From contig OY727093.1 of assembly GCA_963402885.1 (NCBI GenBank), positions 2,852,001-2,916,000 on the forward strand: DNA of 64,000 bases, in the 5' to 3' direction. Shown here piece after piece: positions 50,610-64,000 of the stretch (within the stretch, counting starts at the first letter, position 1; the number at the start of each line of letters is the position of its first letter). A program made the position numbers and the translations under genes. The DNA comes from Antedon bifida (taxonomy: Eukaryota; Echinodermata; Crinoidea; Comatulida; Antedonidae). The notes beneath the pieces were generated by a model, which saw nothing but the letters and a program-made list of their open reading frames with translations, searched no databases and was not told the origin of the DNA.

Positions 50610-53600
50610 TTAGTCATCTTCATCTTCACTATCACTAGTTGTGAGACGAAACCGGCACACCGGACAGGTACCAGACTAATATCAAACAAAAAAAATCATT
50701 AAGCTTAAATTTTTATAACATTATAAATATTCCACATTTTGAATTGCAGTGAACTTAGAAGCTGTAATACCAGACAAAAACATAAAAACTGTAAACATGT
50801 AATTAATTGCATCACAATGTCAGAGGTCCCAGTTAAAATAAAATATCGAGAGACTGTACAAAATGTTGCTAAATCAGAGAGCCTACAATAGAGCCTAAAT
50901 TGTAAAGCCGCACTTTTAATATTTGGATTTTTTTAAAAACGAGGCAGATTGCAGGAGAAAGGAGATCACTTGAATGGAATGGAAATACCTGCAATTATTG
51001 GTTGAATCAGAAGGTCTGAAAAGAATACCACCACTATAAATACCTTACCTTGTGTAACCAGGCTACTACACAGATACGGTGAAACATGTGTTTGCAGGGT
51101 AACTGAGTCAGCTTCTCATTCAAATCGTAATCACTTCTACAAATTGCACATGATGTTTCCTTGCCTATAATAAGATAAAAGTTAACAATTGCAAGATAAA
51201 ACTTACTAAATAAATATTTTATAAATTTATACAATACAATACATAAAATATAATATACACATTTTATACAATATAACAATACTATAGTTTAATATTTCAG
51301 TTTAACTAAAATAATATATATACTACAAAATACAAAACCTACTTGACTGGTATGTCTATAATGGGGAAATCGCAAAGTGTCTACACTATCAAACTAGTTT
51401 GACAAAAAAAGTGTGATATGCCCAAATATGGTAGTACTATGACAAAATATGGTAATGGTATGACATCATCATGTCCATATATGGGCACATCACATTTTGT
51501 TGTCACATAAAGTTTGATAGTGTAGACAGAGATTTAGGTTAGAAACAATTTTAATTTAACATTGACATTAAGGGGTCATTGTCAACAAAAGAAATTCCCT
51601 ATAATTAGGAATGACAGTACTATTTAAACATACTTAAAGTTTCTTTGGTTGCCATGATGGTAGGAAGTGCAGAGATAGTCGCGTCTGAAGCTGGTGAGGG
51701 CGCTTTATCATCTTCAAGCTCAGGATGAGAGGCCAGCAGTAGGAGTAACGTCTAAAATGTACAAATAAATTACAAAAATAAATTACACATTAGTTACAAG
51801 TTCAAGAATGTGATCTCCCAATTTGACCCTCTCTGTCATTTTTTTTTTGGCAAATTACAGGTACATTGTAGCTAATTTTTTAGCGAAAGATCTAAAGTTG
51901 GTTATATATCAAAGATTTTGTTTCGGCAAAAGTCCTCATTTCAATATATTTTAAATCAGAATGGGTTGGTGCCAGGCAAATAAACTTTACAATCTTTTTT
52001 GTCTCTACAACTTTGCATCTCTGTTGGTTAGACGATAATCAGATGGTAAGTAAGAAGGTTGGACCTCTGAAAACATTACTGTATCAATACATTACTGTAT
52101 CAATACATTACTGTATTAATACATTATTGTATCAATACTTTACTGTATCAATACTTTACTGTATCAATACATTACTGTATCAATACATTACTGTATCAAT
52201 ACATTACTGTATCAATACATTACTGTATCAATACATTACTGTATCAATACTTTACTGTATCAATACATTACTGTATCAATACATTACCTTACCTCAATAA
52301 AGTCATCATCTCCAAATTCCTCCGCAAGAAGTAAGCCTAATAGGATATTGGAATGACGAGCATCTTCAACATAGTCTTCAGATAAACTGTAAACAAAATT
52401 TACCAAATAAATGATAAATTCTTTGGGTAAAGAATTAAATAAACAAAATGTAAACAGTTTGTAGGGATTAAATTGTGTTATTGGCATTATTGCCTGAATT
52501 AGAAACAAAATTAAGTAAAATCAGCATTTTATTTGTATTTATATTTTTAACTGTGTATGCCATTCAATTTAATTTTCAGGAATCCATTTTATAAAATGGA
52601 GAATACTACATGTTCACATCAAGTTTGCAGTACAAAATAGTGCATTAAAATTTGAAAATACATAGATAAACTTAATTCTATACATATTTAGACAACCAGT
52701 ACAATTTTAAAAACATTACAAAAGATAAGATAAAAATATATAAATACTGACAAATAAACTGCTGGTTTTTTTTGTAATAATGGATGGATTAAATATTCTA
52801 AACTTTATGTACCTGTATATTAAATCATCCTCACTTATATCTGAATCTTCCGCACTATGTTCAGAAAGATCGTTCAACCAATGAAAATCATCGGACTCGC
52901 TAGATTCTACATCTCTCCAAAAATCATCGCTATCACTGCCATCGCTAGAAAAGCACCAATTGAATGAATCATCATCGTAGCCTTCCCAGTCCGATGAACA
53001 CGGCGAAGAAATACCTCCCTCATTTACTGACGGCAAACCTTTCAAACACGCTGGGTCGGATCGTAGGTCACTACTGGTCCCCACCTTCTCGTGCTCCGCT
53101 GGTTTAACCTTTTTAGAAGACTTTGTAGGACCCTTTTGCTCAACTTTGGTAATTTTCTTTTTTTTACTACTTTTCTCGTATCGAGAACTTGACTGAGATT
53201 CCCCAGGTCTGCAGGAATCTGATGTTGATTGGCGATCTCGTTTTCCATTTCTTGATGGTACACAGTCTTTGGATTGCTTTTTCGCAGTTTCATTTTTACT
53301 TTTGGTTTTCTTCGATAGCACACTATTCTTTTTAGGTAATTTATCTTCATTCTGCAATTTCTGTGGTTTTGAACTTTTGACATTTTCTTTTTTTGATTTG
53401 AGCGATTGTTTTGTGGCGTTCGTTTGATCACACCTGACGAGGCGCTCCTGCGGAATGCTGGAAGTGGCATTTTTATTTTTGCATTTTCTAGTTTTCTTTT
53501 CACAAGGTTTAAGGAGTTCACAAGCAGAATCTTCCGAACATTTAGGCGGAAATCGAGTCTTATTTCTGGCTGGTTTTTGTAGATATGTTGATCTCGTACA

Positions 53601-53768
53601 ATACTTCAAATTAAAACATCCACTATCCTCTTTTGAATCATTGCACAACTTGCTTTGTTTCAATTTCTTTTTTTGCTTCGGATTTTTACATTTGATTTTC
53701 CCATTACCAACAACTTTCTTGTTGGTTGTTTTTGGTTGTATCAATACCAAATCTTCCACAGATGTCAT
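50610..53768 (-). CDS. PJA2: RING-H2 E3 ubiquitin ligase, Praja-like
   Basis: Five exons in transcript order: 53768-52813, 52386-52293, 51751-51634, 51164-51049 and 50675-50610, phases consistent, 449 residues. The first 320 residues are lysine- and serine-rich and low in structure, with an acidic, aromatic-spiked patch (SSDWEGYDDDSFNWCFSSDG). Then comes a short helical region (ILLGLLLAEEFGDDDFIE), a PASDATISALPTI linker and the RING at about 395-436. RING ligands are intact: CAIC, LPCKHMFHRIC and SGTCPVC, the C3H2C3 pattern. The tail is acidic (SDSEDEDD). Praja proteins share the 'PAS...I..LP' linker and 'KSGTCPVCR', and human PJA2 neighbours FER, which decided the symbol. RNF126/RNF115-type ligases are the alternative. 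Confidence 0.78.
51373..51535. mobile_element. MITE family A copy
   Basis: CAAAGTGTCTACACTATCAA at the left and GTTTGATAGTGTAGACAGAG at the right, about 160 bp apart, with three internal 'atatggta' words; in an intron of the RING gene. Confidence 0.85.
52071..52286. repeat. Minisatellite, 16-bp unit
   Basis: About 13 copies of ACATTACTGTATCAAT with only two minor variants (AC/TT and TC/TT). It ends about 7 bases from the donor of the RING-gene exon 52293-52386, so on the transcript the intron begins almost at once with the array. Confidence 0.9.
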
Positions 53769-54235
53769 AGTTACATTTAGCTACTTAACTAGGCCTACAA
53801 TATAAAAAAATTGTATATGATTATTTCTTTGTGACATGTAGGCCCCTACAGGCAACTGCATAATTAATTCAGGCAGGTGTGCAGCCACATAATTAAGGAC
53901 CAATGGATCAATAATAAAAAGGCAAGGTCCTGACCTTGGTTGGCAGAAGGAGGCAGGGAAAGGAGGCGGAGGACAGTGTGGTGGAATTGATGGGGATCCA
54001 TCTAGCTAGCTAGGGAGGATAAACCCATACCAATGCCACCACCGAGATATGCCTTCCCTAGTATTTAGGTTAGGCCTAATTATTAAATTTACTTTGTAGG
54101 CCTAGGCCTTTGGTGGTTGTCTTTCAAATACATACCTGGCGGAACTGAGTCTACTACTGAGAGAACATACCGCATTTTTAGCAGCCCTAGCGACGAGTAG
54201 TATGGAACGTCGTCGTATGGAACGGTAAATGCGTC
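53769..54235 (-). promoter_or_regulatory. 5' leader and probable promoter of the RING gene
   Basis: A minus-strand acceptor (ATATTGTAG) at 53795 leaves a 26-bp leader before the ATG. A matching donor, CCGCCAG/GTATGT, ends a candidate leader exon at 54136. That exon begins somewhere above 54180, in a CpG-bearing stretch. Spliced together, an ATG in the leader exon opens a frame of about 18 codons that closes just before the main start, a possible upstream ORF. All of this is inferred from splice consensus. Confidence 0.4.
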
Positions 54236-54588
54236 TTAATATCACATATCAGTACTAACGCTGCAGGTTTGCCATTAACAATAGCAGAGACTTTTGTACT
54301 AAATGCAAGGCCAAAAAAAGAAAAAATACACCAACCTCAACAACTTTTGGGGCCTCTTATGGCCTTTTTAAAAACTATTAAAAAAAACTATCAATCTCAT
54401 GCTGGATACCAAGTGACTTTTAGGAGAAATAAATACTGACCCATCTAGTGTACATTTTAGCGTTTCAGCCTGTCGCATGTGAAGAACGAAGATAATGTTA
54501 AACAATAGTTTTTTGTAACAAAAGTTTTCAAGATCAAAAATAATTCACAAAACCTTTTTAGTAAATTTTGGATATTTTTATTGAAATT

Positions 54589-54594
54589 TTTATT
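54589..54594 (-). terminator. Candidate poly(A) signal of the LDLa-repeat gene
   Basis: AATAAA on the minus strand about 75 bp beyond the stop codon; further hexamers are close by. Confidence 0.4.
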
Positions 54595-54667
54595 TATTTA
54601 AAACAGTACAATTTTACATCAAGACTTTTTTTGATTATTTTTAAATATTTTAATTGTGACAATTGGG

Positions 54668-57600
54668 TCAGTAGTGTGGGCAATACTTTTCGTCCGTGTT
54701 GTCTTGACAATCTTGCTGTTCGTCGCATCGCTTGCTTAAAGGAATACAGACGTCATTATCACAAATCATTTCGTCAATAGTACAAGGTGCTTTACAGTGT
54801 TTCTCATCGTCACCATCCGGTGTGCAATCAACATGTCCATCGCAAACTTTAACTTCCGATATACAATATCCACTTTTACATAAATATTGGCTTTTACTGC
54901 ATTTGGCAGAACAGTGTAATTCATCCTCCCCAGAATAGCAGTCCTTAAATCCGTTGCAAACTTTCTGATATGGTAAACATGACCTATCACACTGAAACTC
55001 TCCGTTCCGACAAATCGGGACACAGTGTTTCTCGTCCTGCCATTGCGGTAAACAATCGTACTGCCCATCACAAACTTCACTGAAGGGTATACACGAACCG
55101 TCTCCGCACTGGAACTCACCTGATTTTTACAGATAAAATATAACCAGTAAATACAATTTATATAAATAAATTCATTTATTTCCCCAAAAAACCTAAAACG
55201 TATATTTGTTGTAAAGTTGTTGTATAGGCCATTTTAATGGCAAACAACTCGTTATTGATTTAAACAAAATTAGATTAAAACAAATTTACCCGATAACATC
55301 GTAATTTAAAGAAAAAGTAGTTAACGCGAAGTCCATTTGTATGGTTTGAAATCAACGAGGTTTTGGTTAATTTAACTAAAAAATGGTTTGTTCAAAGTTT
55401 ATTTTCTTCATCTTTAATTTTCATATTTTGAGGATAATTCACGTTTAAATTAAATTATTTTTTTATATATCGATGCTTTATAAAAAAGATATAATGATAA
55501 TAGTTCGTTCTTATATAGCGCATAAGCAAGCAATGCGATGAAGGCCTACATACAATATAAACACAATGCGGTACAGATAAAAAACAACAGGTTATTGAAT
55601 CACTTACCGGTTTGACATCGGCGAGAACAGTGCAACTCATCTTCACCCCATCCACAGTCATCAACTCCATCACACACTTTATCAAGAGGTATACATTTTC
55701 CATCTTGGCACTGGAACTTATTGACACACGGTGACGTACAGAATGCTTCGTCTTCGCCATAACCAGAACAGTGCTTAACACCATCGCATACTTTCTTCGA
55801 ACTTATACACTCGCCACTGGTACATTGAAAGTCGCCGTGCTTGCAAATTGGTTTACAATTCCTCTCATCCGCATTGTCTGGGCAATCGGGGTTACCATCA
55901 CACACCAGATAATAATCCAAACATATGCCATTCTGGCATTGAAATGAGCCGGAAGGACAGCTCGGAATACAGAGAAGTTCTTCTTCGCCAGCGTAACAGT
56001 CGAAAACAGCATCGCAAACTTTCTCTTTTGGGATGCACTCACCATTTCTACATTGAAACTCGTCATATTCGCAAGTCATGTGACAGTGTTGTTCATCTTC
56101 GCCGTCAGGTTGACAGTCTCGGTAACCATTACATATGTTACCGTTTGGAATACAAGAGCTGTTTTTACAACGGTACTCATGGAAACCGCAAAGTGATTTA
56201 CAGAGAGATTCATCCTCACCGTGCGGTTCACAATTATTGACTCCGTCACAGACATGGATATACGGAATGCACGAACCGTCTTTACATTGGAATTCGGTGT
56301 CGGCGCAGATTTGACCGCAGTTGAACTCGTCCTCCCCTCTAGGATGACAATGTCGAATACCATCACAAACCTGATGATCATATATACATTCTCCGCTTAG
56401 GCATTGGAATTCTCTAGCTCCGCACACAGGTCGACAGAACTTCTCATCTTCTCCGTCAGGCTTACAATCAATGCGATTATTACAGACTTTCTGATGCGGA
56501 ATACAGGAACCGTCGTCGCATAAAAACTCACTGATCAAACAGGGGCTGTCACAGTGCGCTTCGTCTATCCCTGAAGGGCAGTCGTCAAAACCGTCACATA
56601 TCTCATCATACGATATACAAGATTTATCCAAACACTGTAGTTGACTTTTTTGGCAAACGGGAGTACACTGAAGTTCGTCGTATCCGTGTGGACAGTCTTT
56701 AAACCCATCGCATACTTGATCATGATCTATGCATGTGAATTTATCTTTACATTGGAATTCAGTTTGTCCGCAGCTATGTATACAGTGCGTCTCGTCATCA
56801 TTTCCGTACGGACAATCAACGATTCCATCGCAGACACTTGAGAACAGTATACACGTTCCGTCGTTGCAGACAAACTCGGTAGTTTTGCATTTAGAGAAGC
56901 AGTTTGTTTCATCCTCGATGGAGTTACCACAATCTTTAATACCATCGCACACTTTTTGTTTTGGTATACAAACACCAGAGTTGCATTGGAATTCACCTTT
57001 TGCACAATTTGATAAGCAGAATTCATCATCTCCAATAGGAAGGCAATCGCGGACACCATCACAGACACGGTCAGTCGAAATACAGTTTCCCTCTCTGCAT
57101 CTGTATTCAGTTTTCTTGTCACACGGCCATTTACAATGTTGTTCATCTTCGCCATATGGACAATCTTTCTTACCGTCGCAAATATTTTCAAACAACACAC
57201 AGCTTCCATCGGTACATTGAAATTCATTCTTCTCACAAACTCTTAGGCAATGTTTTTCATCTTCGTTTTCTGGGCAGTGTTTATGACCATCGCAAACCTG
57301 TTCACTAGGAATACAAGAACCGTCTCGACACTGATGCTCACCGAATTCACAGACGCTCTTACAGACCTTTTCATCTTCCCCGGATGGACAATCAATGACA
57401 CCATTACACAGCTTATGAATGCTAATACATGGTCCATGTACGCACGGGAACTCTTTCTTTTTGCATCTTCGGTTGCAGTTAAGTTCGTCAGCGCCATGCG
57501 CGCAGTCAACATGCCCATTACACACTTGTTCATGAGTGATGCACGTGCCATCGTAAGGACAGAGGAAGTCGTGACCAGTACATAGTGGATCACACGTCTT

Positions 57601-60600
57601 TTCATCTTCGCCCTCTGGTAAACAGTCTTTAACGTGATCGCATACTTTAGTATACGGTATACATGTATTGTTTTTACATTGGAAATGGCCAGGTTCGCAT
57701 TTGAATTCACAGTTGTGTTCGTCTTCGGAACCTTGACAGTCTTTGTAACCGTTACAAACTTTACTCTGTACAATGCACGATCCGTCAAAACATTGGAATT
57801 GTGTTGGAGAACAAGGTTGATCACAAAACAGTTCGTCTTTCTGGGTTCCATAACAATCAACAATAGAATCACAAACTTGCGAATACAATATACAAGTACC
57901 GTCATCGCACGAGTACTCGTTATGGCTGCATTTAAACTTGCAATTTTCTTCATCTATCCAATTTGGCTTACAATCGGGTTGACCATCACAGACCTTCTCT
58001 CGTGGTATACACTCTCCGTCAGGACATGTGAATTCTGTATCGACGCAGTAAGTTGAACAATAAAATTCATCCTCACCGTCAGGCTTACAATCTTTAGTCC
58101 CGTCGCATACAGTTTCATAATTCAAGCATGTTCCATCAAGGCAAACAAATTTACCATCGTCACACGGTTTTATGCAATGCTTCTCGTCTTCACCTGTAGG
58201 CTGGCAATGAATGGTACCATCACAAACCTTATGTAAGTCAATACACGAACCATCTAAGCATTGGAATTGATGGTAAGTACACGCAGCATGGCAGTTTGCT
58301 TCATCGTTGTCGCAGTTTGGTTCGGTATTGCAAACATTCCCAAAAGGTAGACAAGAACCATCGTTACATTGGAATTCATGATATTGACATACTTGATCGC
58401 AACTGTGTTCATCCTCTCCGGTTGGTGCACAATCAGTCTTTCCATCACATACATCTGAATAAGGTATACACGTTCCATCAGCACATTGGAATTGGTAAGG
58501 AGTACAGATAGGTTGGCAATGATGTTCATCTTCACCTTCAGGCCAACATTGTTTTTCGCCGTCACATACTTTACTAAATGGAATACACGTACCGTTGTGA
58601 CATCGGAATTCCCCATAGCGACATTTCGACGCACAGTGGTTTTCATCTTCTCCACTGTAACCGCAATCAAATTTACCATCGCATACTTGTGCGTTGTGTA
58701 TACACGTGTTGTCGGCGCACTGGTACTTAGTTGGTGAGCAGCGATGAGAACATGCTGTTTCGTCTTCTCCGCTTGGGTAACAATCCATTACACCGTCACA
58801 AATCTTTTCGTATGGGATACAAGAGAAATCGTTACATTGAAATTCATCCTTATGGCATTCTGGCTCACAAACCTTTTCTTCTTCGCCCCAAGCACAATCC
58901 GCGTATCCATTACAGATTTGATCGAATGAAATACATTTTCCATCTTTACATTGAAACTCGCCCTTTCGACATTTGTGTTCACAGTTGTTTTCATCTTCGC
59001 CGTTTGAGCACTGTTGTTCTTTATCACATACGTGTTCGTATTTTATACATTTACCATCTAAACAGCTGAATTCATCATAATGACAAGGATGTTTACAATT
59101 ATGTTCATCTTCCCCACTGCCATGACAATCTTTAACTCCATTACAAAGTAAATCATTATGAATACATGATCCATCCGGGCAGAGAAATTCGTGATGTTCA
59201 CATGGACCGGAACAAAGTTTCTCATCTTCGGCTTCGTGACAGTCGGATACTCCATTGCAGACGCTTGTAATTGAAATACAAACACCGTTCGAACATCTAA
59301 ATTGCCCAACGTTGCATTCAAATTGACAGAATATTTCATCCAGACCAGACGGCCAACAGTCTACCTTACCATCACAGACGTTGTTTGGGTTGAGACACTT
59401 GCCGCTCGGGCATAGAAATTGATGGAATGGACATGGAGATTCACAGAAACTTTCATCTTCGCCGTCTGGCTCGCAATCTGTATAATGATTACAAACATCA
59501 GATTCTCTTAAGCATTTACCGTCGTTACACACGAATTTACCTTCACAGTTTGAGACACAGTTCTTCTCGTCGTCGCCGGTATCACTGCAGTCCATCACGC
59601 CGTCGCAAACCTTCTGGAACGGCAAACAAGTCCCGTCCTCACAATGATACTCTCCAGCTTCACAAACGTAAAAGCAATGAGTTTCGTCGTCCCCGAGTAA
59701 ACAGTCTTGATGGCCGTCGCAGATTTTAGATTTGGATAGACAACGCCCATCGCAAGGGAATTGATAGTGATTACATTTATGTTGACAATTTAATTCGTCT
59801 TCACCGTTTTCACAATCATCATAGGCGTTGCAGAGGTTACTAGAGTGAATACATGTACCGTCTATACATTGGAATTCATCGGGTTTGCACAAAGCAGTAC
59901 AGTGGTCCTCATCTTCTCCATGCGGAAGACAATGTATTACGCCATCACACACCTCATACGTAAAGATACAACTTCCGGAATGACATTGGAACTGATCAGA
60001 CGGACACGGTGCTCGGCAACCTAGCTCGTCTTCATTATGTGGACAATCATGTACGCCATCACAAACCTTGGATTTCGGGATGCAATCGAATTTACAGGCA
60101 TATTCTTCTGTTTCGCAATTTGGCTTACAGTTTTGTTCATCTTCTTTTGCGTGTAAACAGTCAATGGTTCCGTCACACACTCGCTTGTAATCAATACACG
60201 TTCCGTCTAAGCACTGGAACTCCTCAGGTTTACACGGAGAATGGCAAAACTTTTCATCATCTCCGCCAGGAAAGCAATCAACTGTTCCGTCACATAATTT
60301 ATAAAATGGTAAACATTGTCCATCCGGACAAATTGAATCATGAACATCGCATATAAAGTTACAATTTAACTCATCCTCGCCTCCTGTACAATCTTTTACC
60401 GCATTGCATACTTTTGATTGGTCTAGGCATTTACCATTATAGCACTGAAACTCGTATTCACATGGTGCTTTACAATAGTCTTCATCTTCCCCATACGGTA
60501 AACAATCAATGGTGTGGTCACATACGTTATCGTAGGAGATACATAAGCCATCGCTGCATTGGAATTCCCCAGAGTGACAGTCGGGATGACAGTGACTTTC

Positions 60601-63600
60601 ATCATCGTTTGTATATTCGCAGTCAATCTTACCGTCACAAACCTTGCTAAACTCAATACACGTTCCGTCGTTACATTTGAATTCTTTATGTTCGCAGTTC
60701 GGTGTACAATGTAGTTCGTCTTCACAAGATGGATGACAATCTGCGTGCCCATCACATATCTGATTGAAATCAATACAAGTACCATCTATGCATTGGAACG
60801 ACCCTGGATGACAATGACTGTGACAATGTAATTCGTCGTCCCCATTCGGCACGCAATCTTGCTCACCGTTACAAACTTTACTTAAAGGAATACATTTTTT
60901 ATTAAGGCATTGGTATTCATCAAATTGACATTTAGAAAGACAGTTATCTTCATCATCGCCTGACTCAGGACAATCTCGAATTTTATTGCATACTTTTGAT
61001 CTTGGAAGACAACTACCATCGGCGCATTGATACTGGTCGTCACGGCATGTTGGGTTACAATGAAGTTCGTCTTCGTGTCCACTCGAGCAATCTACAGCAC
61101 CATTACAAACGTCATCGTATAGAATACAGGAACCATCAATACACTGGAAATGTCCGGGTTCGCAAATCGGTCGACAATTCTTTTCATCGTCTCCATGGTG
61201 ACAATGTTTGAGCCCATCACAAACGCGCATTTGTAAAATGCATTCACCCGATGAACATTGGAACTCGCCATCGCGACATGGTCTCAAACAAAACTTTTCG
61301 TCTTCTCCTCCTTTACAGTCGTTTTTACCGTCACACACATTAGTTATTGCAATACATGTTCTGTTGAGGCATTGGAATTGATCTGGTAAGCAGATAGGGT
61401 TACAGTTTAACTCATCTGCTGAAGTGAACAGGCAGTCAATAACACCATCACACACTTTGTAGTTTATGATACAGACACCTTCAGGACATGAGAATTGGTT
61501 GTAACTGCATCTTGGATTACACAATGATTCATCCTCCGCACCTACACACGATATATGTCCGTCACAGATTTTCGAATATGGCTGACATGTACCATCGTTG
61601 CAATGGAAATCACTGAAGCCACATTTTGAATAGCAATTATGTTCATCATCTGCATCAGGCCAGCAGTCTTTTACCCCGTTACACACTTGGTCGTTACTTA
61701 TACATGTTCCATTCTTGCATACGTATTGTGTTTCGGTGCATGGCTTGTTGCAATTCCATTCGTCATCGCCAGTGATTGGACAATCTTTGAACCCATTGCA
61801 TAGTTTGTATTTTGAAATGCATGTACCGTCTCTACATAGATATTCTTTACTGTGGCATTGTGGAGAGCAACTTGCTTCGTCTTTACCGGAAGGACAATCT
61901 TGGTTCGAATCGCACACATGATCGATTGTTATACATGTTTTGTCTTCGCACTGGAACTCATCAGCACGGCATTTAGGAAAACAGTTTAATTCATCTTCTT
62001 TATGTAGAGGGCAATTAGGATAACCATCACAGATATTCTCATAGTCAACACACGTACCATCCTTACATTGTAACTGACCGCGTTTACATACCGGATGACA
62101 GCTTAATTCATCTTCACCAAATAATTTACAGTCTTTTGTTCCATCGCACACATTTTTATACGGAAGACAAAGCCCATCAAAACATTGGAATTGTTCTGTT
62201 TTACATGGCGGAGAGCAGTTTTTCTCATCTTTACCTGTAGGTTGACAGTCAGTGTTACCATCACATACGCGGTTGTATGAAATCACAGTTCCATCGAAAC
62301 ACTGAAAATAATGATGAGGTACAGATGGTATACAGTTTTTTTCATCTTCTCCGTCCGGGTAGCAATCTACGTGTGAATCGCATACGCTAGAATAAGGTAA
62401 ACATGACCAATCACGACAGGAATACTCGCTAAGATGACACTTGTAATCACAATGTTGTTCATCGTCAGAACTTGCGCAATCATTATTTCCATCACAGACT
62501 TTATGTATCCCAATACACGTTCCATCTGCACACTGGAACTCATCAGAAAGACAGATCTTTTTACAGTAGCTTTCATCCTCACCTTCAGCACAATCGATCA
62601 CAAAATCGCATATTTTCTCATACGGAACACAGAGACTAGAATTGCACCATAAATCTCCAACAGAACATTTTGTTAGACAGTCTTCTTCGTCGTCACCAAC
62701 GCGAGGACAGTCTTTATTACCATCACAAACCATTTCTTTATTAATGCAAGAACCGTCTCGACATGTGTACTTGCCTTTTTGACAAGGCTTATCACAATGT
62801 AGTTCGTCTTCACCAGTAGGACAATCTTGCAGACCATCACAAACACGATTTAATGAAAGGCATTCTCTATTACTGCAGATAAATTCGTGATCACACACGG
62901 GAAAACAATCAGTCTCATCTTCGCCACCATCGCAATCTTTCTGTCCATCACATACGAGAGAATCCGGTAAACAAACACCATATGAACATTGGAATTCTGC
63001 AGCCTTACAACCTGGAGTGCAAAATAGCTCGTCTTCATTTGCTGAACAGTCTTTTTCACCATTACATACGTCAGGTAGAGGAATGCATAGCCCGTCAAGA
63101 CATTGATATTGATTTGGTTTACAAGGTGGGTGACAATGTGCTTCATCATCTCCTGTTACTGGACAGTCTTTCATTCCATTGCAAATAAGTTCACGATAAA
63201 TACAAGTACCATCAATACACTTGTGTTGGTCAGCATCGCAATTAGATTGGCAATTCGATTCATCAGCGCTGTTCGAGATAGCTCTGGCATCTCCTAAACA
63301 ATCTGGTTTACCATCGCAAACTAAACTATAAGCAATACATTTACCGTTCGGACATTGGAATTCTTTGCATAATGGTCGACAGTTCATTTCGTCTTTTGCA
63401 TGTGTGCAGTCTACCTTGCCGTCACAAACTTTGGAAAAGTGAACACATTGGCCGTCACTACATTGGAATTGTTGATGTGAGCAAGGAGCGTGACAATTCC
63501 ATTCATCTTCTCCATGTGGACAATCGTGATTGCTATCGCATAAAAACTCATTTGGAACACACGAATCATCATTACAACGGAAATGACCATTACTACATTC

Positions 63601-64000
63601 AGTCTGGCAATGTTGTTCATCTTCGGCACCTGGCCAGCAATCTTTCTTGCCGTCACATATTCTCCAATAGTTAATACAATTACCGTCAGGACAACGTAGT
63701 TCTCCGTTAAAACAGTTATGACAGTCGACTTCGTCTTCTTCCCACGTACAATCAGGAATATTGTCGCATTGCTTCGATAAATCAATACATGTTCCATCAC
63801 TGCATTTAAATTCATTGTGTGAACAGCCGCAATTCCTTTCATCTTCACCCAAAGCACAGTCACTTTGACCGTTACATACTTTTGAATTGGAAATACACGA
63901 TTCATCTTTGCATTCGAATTCGTATTGCGAACACCGACAATCTCTCTCGTCTTCGTCCCAGGAACAGTCGCTATGACCATCGCATCTTTTAGATTTAGAA
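54668..64000 (-). CDS. Giant LDL-receptor class A repeat protein, C-terminal part
   Basis: The frame is open from the right window edge to a donor at 55608, then joins an exon 55119-54668 ending in TGA. Translation is an almost unbroken chain of LDLa modules of about 38-42 residues, with 2-3 residue linkers. By hand count there are 76 complete modules, the first cut by the edge. The consensus is C..FQC.DGTCI....VCDG..DC..GEDE..C. The six cysteines and the acidic calcium ligands (CDG, DC, DE) are kept in nearly all. No EGF, beta-propeller, transmembrane or GPI signal is seen; the protein ends PHY after the last module, so the C terminus looks secreted or extracellular. LDLa modules bind ligands through calcium-held acidic loops. 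The start, signal peptide and any other domains lie beyond the window. The intron falls inside a module, in phase 1. Automated pipelines may call such genes LRP2- or VLDLR-like, but the other domains of those receptors are absent here. Confidence 0.93.

Noticed and set aside
53042..53521. 159-codon open frame on the minus strand inside the RING gene
   Set aside because: It is a shifted frame within the lysine-rich first exon; the main frame continues through spliced exons to the RING domain.
55848..57220. Long plus-strand open frames opposite the LDLa exon (for example 55848-56240, 56729-57220, 57634-58056)
   Set aside because: They are antisense shadows of a strongly biased repeat codon pattern; their composition follows the LDLa frame and shows no domain of its own.

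Overview
The window reads as AT-rich nuclear DNA of an invertebrate animal. Genes are split into many short exons with standard GT-AG introns, and the spaces between them are packed with short non-autonomous transposons, SINE-like sequences and minisatellites. Gene content and neighbour relations suggest a deuterostome, possibly an echinoderm such as a crinoid. That is inference; nothing here fixes the species.

Layout. (1) 1-10147, + strand: the C-terminal half of MGAT1 (GlcNAc-transferase I) in six exons (6802-10147). Its upstream exons lie outside the window, so 1-6801 is intron and repeats. (2) 10148-20059: no gene. It holds an inverted-repeat element with a hammerhead-like core, three minisatellites, a Helentron-like element, a 183-bp satellite with a perfect palindrome, and a tRNA-derived SINE. 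(3) 20242-34305, - strand: a complete FES/FER-type tyrosine kinase (F-BAR, SH2, kinase), reconstructed exon by exon to 831 residues. It carries two alternative exons for the activation segment. (4) 34306-41340: a second Helentron-like copy, one unrecognised coding exon (40540-40779, - strand) and a GC-rich promoter-like block. (5) 45742-48858, + strand: a complete FBXL17-like F-box/LRR protein (538 residues). (6) 50610-54235, - strand: a complete Praja-like RING-H2 ubiquitin ligase (449 residues). (7) 54668-64000 and beyond, - strand: the 3' end of a giant protein made almost only of LDL-receptor class A repeats, with 76 complete repeats in the window by hand count, mostly in one exon longer than 8.39 kb.

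FER, FBXL17 and PJA2 are also neighbours on human chromosome 5q21, so the block looks like ancient retained linkage. Functionally the genes are diverse: N-glycan maturation in the Golgi, tyrosine kinase signalling at membranes, two ubiquitin-ligase components, and an extracellular calcium-binding repeat protein.

All exon boundaries come from reading frames, splice consensus and family resemblance by eye. No database search or transcript evidence was available.
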